Position numbers and translations under genes: made by a program. Below are positions 1 through 5,988 of a DNA stretch of 13,871 bases, in pieces. Within the stretch, counting starts at the first letter, position 1. The number at the start of each line of letters is the position of its first letter. Origin of the DNA: Deltaproteobacteria bacterium (GTDB taxonomy: Bacteria > Desulfobacterota > Desulfobacteria > Desulfobacterales > SG8-13); assembly GCA_024639205.1 (NCBI GenBank), contig JAHEIV010000024.1, positions 1 through 13,871 of the forward strand. Reading direction: 5' to 3'. Below the pieces are notes generated by a model, which had not been told where the DNA came from, searched no databases, and saw only the letters and a list, made by a program, of their open reading frames with translations.

Positions 1-18
1 TACGCTGAATCAGCAACC

Positions 19-423
19 CTATTTTCGAGCCCACTTGGCTGGACTGTCTATACTGGAGTCGGTCCTGGCCAAATCCACGTTCTTGGTACCCTGGAACACC
101 AGGGTGCCCCCGCCGCTGGCGCCTCGATCCGGCCCTGCGCTCCAACCGTAATCGGATCCGAGATAATAATCGATCGCCAGATAGACGTCGTTGTCGGTCC
201 CATAGGTTTCGGCGACTCTCAGATCGGCCCAGGTCAGGGTTTCGCGCCCGTTCAATTCCGATATGCCGGAGCTGATGGCGCGGTCCTTGGCGTTCTCGTC
301 CAGGTCGATAAATTTGGGTATAGCTATGGCTGCTATCGCGCTGATAATAATCAGCACGGCAATAATTTCGAACAGCGTAAATCCGGCGCGACCGGACAGC
401 AGACGATGCGTTGATCCATCCAT
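19..423 (-). CDS. Second type IV pilin (MshA/MshB-like prepilin)
   Basis: Type IV pilin precursor of 134 residues from the ATG at 423. The 14-residue leader ends in Gly before mature Phe1 (GRAG/FTLFEIIAVLIII), and Glu5 of the mature protein is present. These are the class III signal cleaved and N-methylated by a prepilin peptidase, and the hydrophobic alpha-1 helix follows. The mature chain is about 120 residues, short for a pilin. It is clearly paralogous to the upstream pilin: both share SELNGRE followed by a Trp, a GSDY-x-W block and a C-terminal RT-x-S-x-x-D-x-PA-x-W stretch. The ATG lacks a good Shine-Dalgarno; a TTG at 435 is 12 bases upstream in frame, and an even longer TTG start at 525 would fall inside the terminator and give an unlikely leader. 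It lies 181 bp after the first pilin and behind an intrinsic terminator, so it is probably made at a lower level. No promoter of its own is evident. Its role as major or minor subunit is not decidable here. Confidence 0.88.
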   Translation of the reverse strand: MDGSTHRLLSGRAGFTLFEIIAVLIIISAIAAIAIPKFIDLDENAKDRAISSGISELNGRETLTWADLRVAETYGTDNDVYLAIDYYLGSDYGWSAGPDRGASGGGTLVFQGTKNVDLARTDSSIDSPAKWARK

Positions 424-523
424 GATCGACGACAACCGCCCCGACCAGCGACCCCAGGGCCGGATTCGGGACGGTAACGTTTTGGGAACGGTTGTTTGCG
501 AAGATCCGCCATCGGCCGGCCGC

Positions 524-550
524 AAAAAAGGCAGCAGGAGTCCCGCTGCC
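524..550 (-). terminator. Intrinsic terminator between the two pilin genes
   Basis: Read on the minus strand, GGCAGCGGG-ACT-CCTGCTGCC forms a 9-bp stem with one G-T pair and a 3-nt loop, followed directly by six T. It lies 55 bp past the first pilin's stop codon and 101 bp before the second pilin's ATG. It should end or reduce transcription coming from the sigma-54 promoter, favouring expression of the first pilin. Confidence 0.85.
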
Positions 551-579
551 CTTAGGCCCGGCCTGTCGCCGACAGCCGG

Positions 580-605
580 GTGCTGCAGAAAAAGCGCTGC
601 AGCAC
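580..605 (-). repeat. Perfect 9-bp hairpin at the first pilin stop codon
   Basis: GTGCTGCAG (580-588) and CTGCAGCAC (597-605) are perfect inverted arms around an 8-nt loop. The arm touches the TAG stop of the first pilin gene. No T tract follows on the minus strand, so it is not a terminator by itself. It may protect the 3' end of the pilin message together with the terminator downstream; that role is inferred. Confidence 0.55.
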
Positions 606-1033
606 TAGAACGGGCCGGCCCAAGTTGCGGGTCTGTCCAAAGCCGCTGAAGTCCGCGTCAGGGCAACATAATCTCCTGACTGGAACCGTAATTGGCTCTG
701 GCCGGACGCTTGCGGATCGCCGGTGTTCCACTCATAATCGGATCCCAGATCGTATCCCGACGGTGACGCAGTGCTCAAATCGGTAAATACCTTCGTGTCC
801 ATTGCCGCGTCGCTGGCCGGCGGAGTGGGTTCGATTTTAACATTGGCCCACTGCAGGTTCTCCCGGCCGTTCAACTCTGAAATGCCGGCATCGATCGCGC
901 GCTTTTTGGCATTGGTTTCCAGGTTGATGTAGCGGGGCACCGCTACAGCCGCCAGAATGCCGAGGATGATCAACACGGCGATGATTTCAACCAGTGTGAA
1001 ACCCTCCTGATTTTTTACATGGTTCCACTTCAT
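605..1033 (-). CDS. First type IV pilin, probable major subunit (MshA-like prepilin)
   Basis: Type IV prepilin of 142 residues. The 11-residue leader MKWNHVKNQEG precedes mature FTLVEIIAVLIILGILAAVA, with the Gly(-1)/Phe(+1) cleavage site and Glu5 expected for prepilin peptidase processing and subunit register. The mature chain is about 131 residues. ATG 1033 is chosen because a strong AAAGGAG (1043-1049) sits 9 nt upstream and gives a normal short leader; the frame stays open to 1087, but a start there would give an unusual leader. The gene is isolated from the regulator upstream by 274 bp that carry a sigma-54 promoter and a structured 5' leader. It is followed by a hairpin and an intrinsic terminator. 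Strong ribosome binding, a dedicated promoter and a terminator all suggest the abundantly made subunit. The C-terminal part is related to the second pilin. No cysteine pair is present, unlike many Vibrio or Pseudomonas pilins. Confidence 0.92.
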   Translation of the reverse strand: MKWNHVKNQEGFTLVEIIAVLIILGILAAVAVPRYINLETNAKKRAIDAGISELNGRENLQWANVKIEPTPPASDAAMDTKVFTDLSTASPSGYDLGSDYEWNTGDPQASGQSQLRFQSGDYVALTRTSAALDRPATWAGPF

Positions 1034-1084
1034 TGTGGTATGCTCCTTTCCGGTTCTAGTTTCTATGGATGCTTCCTGCAAAGG

Positions 1085-1122
1085 CACCGACAGGGTTTGT
1101 ACATCGCTCCGTGCGGTCGGTG
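1085..1122 (-). other. Stem-loop in the 5' leader of the first pilin
   Basis: CACCGAC (1085-1091) and GTCGGTG (1116-1122) are perfect 7-bp inverted arms with a 24-nt loop. GCAAA (1078-1082) and TTTGC (1130-1134) can add an outer 5-bp stem. With transcription starting near 1140 this fold would sit at the very 5' end of the message, where it could stabilise it or affect translation. No known RNA family was recognised. Confidence 0.45.
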
Positions 1123-1150
1123 ACTCTCTTTTGCCTCTGCCACATCCAAA

Positions 1151-1166
1151 TGCAGATATTATGCCA
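1151..1166 (-). promoter_or_regulatory. Sigma-54 promoter for the first pilin
   Basis: The minus strand reads TGGCATAATATCTGCA. This matches the sigma-54 (RpoN) consensus TGGCACG-N4-TTGCW at the invariant GG (-24) and GC (-12), with the exact 10-nt spacing between them. Transcription would start near 1140, giving a leader of about 107 nt before the ATG at 1033. A gene for a sigma-54 activator ends only 142 bp upstream. Confidence 0.85.
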
Positions 1167-1203
1167 GATAATCAAAGAAAAAACAAGATCTGATAAATGA
1201 TTG

Positions 1204-1250
1204 AAAATCGAAGGATTTTGACACGTTATAAATCAACCTGTCTCAAGGTT
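1204..1250 (-). promoter_or_regulatory. Possible activator-binding sites upstream of the sigma-54 promoter
   Basis: Two small inverted repeats lie about 65 to 110 bp upstream of the predicted start near 1140: AAAATC-GAAG-GATTTT (1204-1219, perfect 6-bp arms) and AACCT-GTCTCA-AGGTT (1235-1250, perfect 5-bp arms). This is the usual distance for enhancer sites of sigma-54 activators. The surrounding 1170-1307 stretch is AT-rich. Assignment to the neighbouring regulator is inferred from position only. Confidence 0.3.
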
Positions 1251-1307
1251 CATTCGGATTCAATCGCCGTACGCGCAAAAAATTACAAAATATGTAGAAA
1301 ACAAAAA

Positions 1308-2690
1308 TTAAAATCTATTGTTTTTGATGCTTTTGACATCGATGTTGTGTTTTTTAATCCGGTGCCACAGGCTCCGCTGGTTGATACCGAGCAGCTCGGT
1401 GGCCCTGACCTGCACCCCGCCGGTCTTTCTCAGTGCATCGATGATCATGTTTTTTTCGATTTCAGCCAGCCGGTCATCCAGCGGAGCGGTCGCCGGGAAG
1501 GTGGGAATACCCTGATCGGCGTTGTCAAACGCACCGGTGATAAAGGCCGGCAGATGGATCGGTTCGATGTACCCGTCATCACAGATCACCGCCGCCCGCT
1601 CGATCACGTTTTGCAGCTCCCGGACGTTTCCGGGCCATGTGTAGGACATCAGCATTTGCAGCGACATGGATGTGATTTCGACATTATTTGATGATTTTTG
1701 AATAAAGTGGTCGACCAGGGCCGGAACGTCCTCCTTTCGTTCGCGCAGCGGCGGCAGGTGCAGGGTAAACACGTTGAGCCGGTAGAACAGGTCTTCCCGG
1801 AAATGGCCTTCCTGCACCATCAATTCCAGGTTTTTGTTGGTGGAAGCGATAAAGCGTACATCCACCTTGATGGTCTTGCTGCCGCCGACTCGGTAAAATT
1901 CTCTTTCCTGGATGACCCGCAAAATTTTGGACTGCAAATTATAGGGCATATCTCCGATTTCATCCAGAAACAGGGTGCCGCCGTTGGCCATGTCGAACTT
2001 ACCGGGCTTAAAGGATGTGGCGCCGGTAAAAGCCCCTTTTTCATGACCGAACAGCTCGCTTTCCAGCAGCTCCTCGGGGATGGCGGCACAGTTGAGCTTG
2101 ATAAAGGGTTTTTCGACCCGCAGGCCCTGCTCGAAAATGCTCGTTGCCACCAGCTCCTTGCCGGTTCCGCTTTCTCCCAGAATCAAGGCGGTGGAGTCGG
2201 TGGGGGAGACTTTCATGATCAGGCTCATCAGACCGCGCATGGGCAGGCTGTCGCCGATAATTTGCGGAAAATAGTGCTTCGACTCCATGCGACTCAGTAC
2301 GTTGGTTACCTGGTCGAAGATGTGGGTAAACTGCTGAATCTGGTCACCGGATTTCGCCTGCAGATTTTCCGCCGGGGTGGAGGTCATCGGCGTGAGCTTT
2401 CGGGCCCGCTCGACGAACTGTTCGACCGGTTTTAAGATCAGGCGGATCAACACCACACCGGCGCCAAATGCCAGCATTCCGATCACCGCGGTTGCCCAGA
2501 ATACCAGCTCGCTCCTGGCAGGCCCCTTACCGCTGGCAAATCCTGCCAGGCTCGATGAGACGATCGCTGCCAGCACGGCAAACCCCATGATGATAAACGG
2601 GATGATAATGTAGAGGCTGACGTGATAGCGGGGCAGTTTGCCCAGATCTTTATAGAGTTTTTTCAACATTGTCGGATAAACGATCTCCAT
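1308..2690 (-). CDS. Membrane-anchored sigma-54 transcriptional activator (TM-TM-HAMP-AAA+-Fis)
   Basis: A 460-residue enhancer-binding protein that would remodel RNA polymerase carrying sigma-54. Two hydrophobic helices (about 24-50 and 62-86) are joined by a periplasmic loop of only about 11 residues. A HAMP-like linker follows (about 83-136, with the KP and DQIQQFTHIFDQVTNVL pattern). The AAA+ domain has Walker A GESGTGKE (172-179), the sigma-54 contact loop GAFTGA (219-224), Walker B FLDEIG (241-246), candidate arginine fingers R298 and R304, and WPGNVREL (352-359). A Fis-type helix-turn-helix (about 407-447) ends the protein. No receiver, PAS or GAF domain is present, so it is not a standard response regulator. 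The ATG at 2690 has GGAAGG 6 nt upstream; a second ATG at 2669 lacks a good site. It sits 36 bp after the platform gene and directly upstream of the sigma-54 promoter of the first pilin, its likely target. The input signal is unknown. Confidence 0.93.
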   Translation of the reverse strand: MEIVYPTMLKKLYKDLGKLPRYHVSLYIIIPFIIMGFAVLAAIVSSSLAGFASGKGPARSELVFWATAVIGMLAFGAGVVLIRLILKPVEQFVERARKLTPMTSTPAENLQAKSGDQIQQFTHIFDQVTNVLSRMESKHYFPQIIGDSLPMRGLMSLIMKVSPTDSTALILGESGTGKELVATSIFEQGLRVEKPFIKLNCAAIPEELLESELFGHEKGAFTGATSFKPGKFDMANGGTLFLDEIGDMPYNLQSKILRVIQEREFYRVGGSKTIKVDVRFIASTNKNLELMVQEGHFREDLFYRLNVFTLHLPPLRERKEDVPALVDHFIQKSSNNVEITSMSLQMLMSYTWPGNVRELQNVIERAAVICDDGYIEPIHLPAFITGAFDNADQGIPTFPATAPLDDRLAEIEKNMIIDALRKTGGVQVRATELLGINQRSLWHRIKKHNIDVKSIKNNRF

Positions 2691-2726
2691 GCACTGCCTT
2701 CCGACCGCAACCGTGCGCCCCCGCGG

Positions 2727-3944
2727 TTATTGCACGATTGTCGTCAGGTCCCACATGGGCAGAAAAATGGCCAGGGCGAAAAACCCCACCACCGCCGCCA
2801 GACCGACGGTCAGCAGGGGACCGATCGCCTCGGAAAGCTTGCCCATGGCGTATTCGACCTCGGTGTCGTAGTGATCGGCAACCTCCTGAAGCATTTCCTG
2901 CAGGTTGCCGGTTTCCTCACCGATGGCCACCATGTTGATCAGCATGGGGGTGAAATATTTCGAGTTGCTCAGCGGCCCGGCAATGCCGCGGCCTTCCTCC
3001 AAGAGGCTTTTAATCTCTTCGAGCTCCCGGGAAATGCTGGCGTTTCCGATGGTGCCCGACAGGATGCCCATCGACTCTAAGATATCCACACCGCTGGCAT
3101 GCAAAATGGAGAAAATGCTCGCAAAGCGCGAGATCGCGGATTTGAGAATCAGCGGGCCGATGACCGGGATGTTTAAAATTGCCGTGTCGCGCACGTAGCG
3201 ACCCTGCTCGGTGCGAAAATAGTAATACAGTCCCACAATGCCGAGAATCGTGCCTCCGATGATCACATGCCAGTATCCGGCCATGAACTTGTAAAGCTGC
3301 ATGCAGATCACCGTCGGCAGCGGCAGATCGAGCCCGGCAGTGGTGAAGATGGTGACGAATTTGGGAATGACGAAGGTCAGCAGCACGATAAAGGCGATGA
3401 CCAGGAAAACGACCACGATGATCGGATACTGCAGGGCGGACTTGATATCCGATTTGACCTTGTTTTCGTGATCCAGGATATACGTCAGCCGATTGAGGAT
3501 TTCCGGCAGCGCGCCGCTGGCCTCACCGGCCTGAACCATGCTGCAGTAAAGCGGTGAAAACACCTTTGGGTGGTTGCGAAACGCCTCGGTCAGGCTGGCG
3601 CCCTCGTTGATGTCCTGATGCATCGTGTGCAGGACGGTTTTCATCTTCGGGTTTTCGGTCTGATCCTCGAGAATCTGCAGCAGGTTCAGCATGGAAACCC
3701 CGGCCCGGATCATGGTCCTGAACTGCTTGGTGAAAAGGATCAGGTCCGGAATCGAGATGGGCGTAAACCGGTCCAGGAAAGACTGCAGCGTCGCCCCCGA
3801 ACTGCCCGCAATCTCCTTGACGTCGGTGGGAATATAGCCCTGGGCGGTCAGCTTGGTGTTGGCCGCATCGAGACTTTCTGCCTCGACGACTCCCGTGGCG
3901 GTCGCCCCCGCATCGGTGATAACCTGGTAGTTGAATTTCGGCAT
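2727..3944 (-). CDS. mshG: Inner-membrane platform protein of the pilus (GspF/PilC/MshG family)
   Basis: A 405-residue polytopic inner-membrane protein, the normal length for the PilC/GspF family. It starts MPKFNYQV, typical of MshG/PilC N-termini. Two GspF repeats (about 68-191 and 270-393) are recognisable, each beginning with a paired motif (FTKQFRTMIRAGVS; RFASIFSILHASGVD) and containing the GEASG / GEETG signature with its conserved Glu. Hydrophobic helices lie near 173-195, 224-243 and 374-398. Known role: it contacts the extension ATPase on the cytoplasmic side and couples its motion to insertion of pilins. It follows the ATPase gene by 100 bp, which hold a conspicuous AT-rich palindrome, and precedes the sigma-54 activator by 36 bp. 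The ribosome-binding site upstream of the ATG is weak. MshG is favoured over GspF or PilC on gene order alone. Confidence 0.93.
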   Translation of the reverse strand: MPKFNYQVITDAGATATGVVEAESLDAANTKLTAQGYIPTDVKEIAGSSGATLQSFLDRFTPISIPDLILFTKQFRTMIRAGVSMLNLLQILEDQTENPKMKTVLHTMHQDINEGASLTEAFRNHPKVFSPLYCSMVQAGEASGALPEILNRLTYILDHENKVKSDIKSALQYPIIVVVFLVIAFIVLLTFVIPKFVTIFTTAGLDLPLPTVICMQLYKFMAGYWHVIIGGTILGIVGLYYYFRTEQGRYVRDTAILNIPVIGPLILKSAISRFASIFSILHASGVDILESMGILSGTIGNASISRELEEIKSLLEEGRGIAGPLSNSKYFTPMLINMVAIGEETGNLQEMLQEVADHYDTEVEYAMGKLSEAIGPLLTVGLAAVVGFFALAIFLPMWDLTTIVQ

Positions 3945-3997
3945 ACGCTTTTTTGAAAAGAGTCTCTATCGTCTCCGCGGCTCAGCCCGCTGTTTTT

Positions 3998-4032
3998 ATG
4001 AATACTTTTCAGATACACTGAAAAATATTCAT
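3998..4032 (-). repeat. Large AT-rich hairpin between ATPase and platform genes
   Basis: ATGAATAcTTTTCAG (3998-4012) and CTGAAAAaTATTCAT (4018-4032) form a 15-bp stem with one mismatch around a 5-nt loop. No T tract follows on the minus strand. It lies 12 nt past the ATPase stop and 53 bp before the platform start. It could be an RNA stem that separates the expression of the two genes, or a protein-binding operator. Confidence 0.6.
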
Positions 4033-4044
4033 GATATAAACGGG

Positions 4045-5751
4045 TTAGGTTAACACCGCCGAAGCTGCTTCCTCAAAAGTGGTGACGCCTTTGACGATTT
4101 TCTGGGCGGCGTCCTGTTTCAGCGTCGTGAAACTGCCCTGATCGATTGCGGTGCGGGCGATGTCGTGGGAAGAGCTCCTTTTTAGAATCATCTGCTGCAC
4201 GTCGTCTTCGATCAGCAGCACTTCGTAAATGCCGGTGCGCCCCTTGTAGCCGGTGTGCATGCAGTTGAAACAACCGGCGCCCTGCTGAAAATTGGAGCTG
4301 TTGGAGTTATCGATATTCCAGTACGCCAGCGCTTCCGGCGGCGGCTGGAAGGGTTTTTTACAGTTTGAACACACGGTGCGAACCAGGCGCTGGGCAAAAG
4401 AGGCGATCATGGTCGAGGCCACCAGAAACGGTTCGATGCCCATGTCCACAAAGCGGGTGACGGCTCCGGCCGAGTCGTTGGTGTGCAGCGTGCTGAGCAC
4501 CTTGTGTCCGGTCAGCGCGGCCTGAACGGCAATGGTGGCGGTTTCCGTGTCGCGGATCTCACCGACCATGATCACGTCCGGGTCCTGGCGCAGGATCGAG
4601 CGCAGCCCGTCGGCAAAGGTCATGCCGGCCTTGCGGTTGAGCTGCACCTGGCAGATTTTTTCGATCCGATACTCCACCGGATCTTCGACGGTGATGATGT
4701 TGATGTCCGGCTTGTTGATGGTCTTCAGCAGTGAGTACAGGCTGGTGCTCTTGCCGCTGCCGGTGGGCCCGGTGCTCAGGATCATCCCGTAGGGCCGGCT
4801 GATCACCGACACGATCTTGGCCCGATCCGTATCGGCCATCCCCAGGCGCTCCAGCGAATAAACGCCGCTGCTGGTATCCAGCAGACGCAGCACCATGTTC
4901 TCGCCGTAAATCGACGGGATCGTGGAGGCCCGGATGTTGATTTCCTTGTTTTTCATTTTTACCGTAAAGCGGCCGTCCTGCGGAATCCGGGATACGGAGA
5001 TGTCCATGTTGGCTAAGATCTTGAGCCGGGAGATGATCGGCAGAAACATCGACTTGGGCGGTGCCGGCACCTCGTGCAACTTGCCGTCTACCCGAAAGCG
5101 GACCTGGACGAAATCTTTTTCCGGGCTGATGTGGATGTCGCTGGCTCCCTCGCGCACGCCCTGGGAAAGAACCGAGTTGACCAGCCTCACCACCGGCGCC
5201 TCTTCGGCCATCCCCTGCAGGGAGCTGACTTCCACATCTTCGGTGACCGGCTGCTTTTCGCCCTCCTTGTCGTACTGCATCTCCTCCATGTCTTCGAGCA
5301 CATCGGTCATGCCGGAATAGGAGCCGTAAAGGGTGCTGAGAAGATGGTTGAGGTCCTGCTCGGTGCAGATAACGGTTTCCACCTCGTTGTTGGTGTAAAC
5401 CTCGATGGCGTCCACGGCGTTGATGTCCATGGGGTCGATCATGGCCACCGTGAGCAGCAGGCCGGACTTTTTAAGCGGTGCGGCCTGGTAGCGAAAGGCC
5501 AGATCCGCCGGGACCACGTTCGCCAGGTCCTGCTCGACACGGTACTGGTCGGCCGAGTACTTTTTCAGATTCAGCTGGGTGGAGACCATGTCCACGATCT
5601 GCGATTCACTGACCACGCCTTCACGCACCAGAAACTGCCCGAGTTTTAGCCCGGACTTCTTCTGGTAGGGCAGCGCATCTTCGAGTTGCTTGTGGGTCAG
5701 CAGTCCGCCTTCAATCAGAATCTGTCCCAGTAATTTTTTGATATGTGGCAT
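4045..5751 (-). CDS. mshE: Pilus extension ATPase with MshEN-type N-terminus (GspE/PilB/MshE family)
   Basis: A 568-residue cytoplasmic hexameric ATPase that powers pilin polymerisation. The N-terminus carries two 24-residue MshEN motifs (7-30 and 36-59) separated by exactly five residues, the layout known to bind c-di-GMP in MshE/PilB-type ATPases. The usual first Arg is Leu in motif I and Lys in motif II. A linker rich in acidic residues (about 150-175) precedes the GspE core. Walker A is GPTGSGKST (328-336), the aspartate box is ITVEDPVEY, Walker B is PDVIMVGEIRD (391-401) with Glu398, and the histidine box is TLHTND (421-426). Four cysteines (C461, C464, C494, C497) form the zinc-binding tetracysteine motif seen in assembly ATPases and absent from PilT retraction ATPases. 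A promoter-like sequence lies in the 237-bp gap upstream. The ATG at 5751 has only a weak ribosome-binding site. Confidence 0.95.
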   Translation of the reverse strand: MPHIKKLLGQILIEGGLLTHKQLEDALPYQKKSGLKLGQFLVREGVVSESQIVDMVSTQLNLKKYSADQYRVEQDLANVVPADLAFRYQAAPLKKSGLLLTVAMIDPMDINAVDAIEVYTNNEVETVICTEQDLNHLLSTLYGSYSGMTDVLEDMEEMQYDKEGEKQPVTEDVEVSSLQGMAEEAPVVRLVNSVLSQGVREGASDIHISPEKDFVQVRFRVDGKLHEVPAPPKSMFLPIISRLKILANMDISVSRIPQDGRFTVKMKNKEINIRASTIPSIYGENMVLRLLDTSSGVYSLERLGMADTDRAKIVSVISRPYGMILSTGPTGSGKSTSLYSLLKTINKPDINIITVEDPVEYRIEKICQVQLNRKAGMTFADGLRSILRQDPDVIMVGEIRDTETATIAVQAALTGHKVLSTLHTNDSAGAVTRFVDMGIEPFLVASTMIASFAQRLVRTVCSNCKKPFQPPPEALAYWNIDNSNSSNFQQGAGCFNCMHTGYKGRTGIYEVLLIEDDVQQMILKRSSSHDIARTAIDQGSFTTLKQDAAQKIVKGVTTFEEAASAVLT

Positions 5752-5883
5752 ATTCTTATCTGATCCGTTTGTGGTGTTCCCGTTGTCTGCATTCTCTTTG
5801 CTATCCGAAATCCGGATCTGCAGCGAGGTTGTCAGCCGGGTTCTCGGGTGAAAATCGATGGCATAAAAACGCTATGGTTCCTT

Positions 5884-5912
5884 ATTATACCATTCGGGCG
5901 CTGTTTATTCAC
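5884..5912 (-). promoter_or_regulatory. Candidate sigma-70 promoter upstream of the extension ATPase
   Basis: On the minus strand TGG-TATAAT (5892-5884) is a perfect -10 with the extended TGn element. At 17 bp spacing the -35 is GTGAAT (5912-5907), a weak match to TTGACA. The predicted start is near 5877, leaving about 125 nt of leader before the ATG at 5751. A run of eight C on the plus strand (5912-5919) abuts the -35 box. Confidence 0.5.
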
Positions 5913-5935
5913 CCCCCCCTTGGGTTTTTCGGCCT

Positions 5936-5961
5936 CCCGTGACGACCGAACCGTTCACGGG
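5936..5961 (-). repeat. Hairpin after the ExeA-like gene
   Basis: CCCGTGA (5936-5942) and TCACGGG (5955-5961) are perfect 7-bp inverted arms with a 12-nt loop, 27 nt past the ExeA-like stop codon. The following minus-strand sequence (AGGCCGAAAAACCC) is not a T tract, so termination would have to be weak or Rho-assisted. Confidence 0.45.
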
Positions 5962-5988
5962 GTCATCCATTTTCATGCAGGAATCCGG

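Noticed and set aside
496..511. Sigma-54-like sequence TGGCGGATCTTCGCAA ahead of the second pilin
   Set aside because: GG and GC are separated by 9 nt instead of the required 10, so it is unlikely to work, although its position just after the terminator is suggestive.
1698..2435. Long plus-strand open frame of 245 codons opposite the sigma-54 activator
   Set aside because: It lies wholly inside a gene with all catalytic motifs intact on the other strand and is a codon-bias shadow; the same holds for the long frames opposite the ATPase, ExeA-like, secretin and PilM-PilN genes.
5912..5919. Run of eight C next to the -35 box, possible phase-variation tract
   Set aside because: It lies outside the -35/-10 spacer and outside any reading frame, so length changes would not obviously switch expression.
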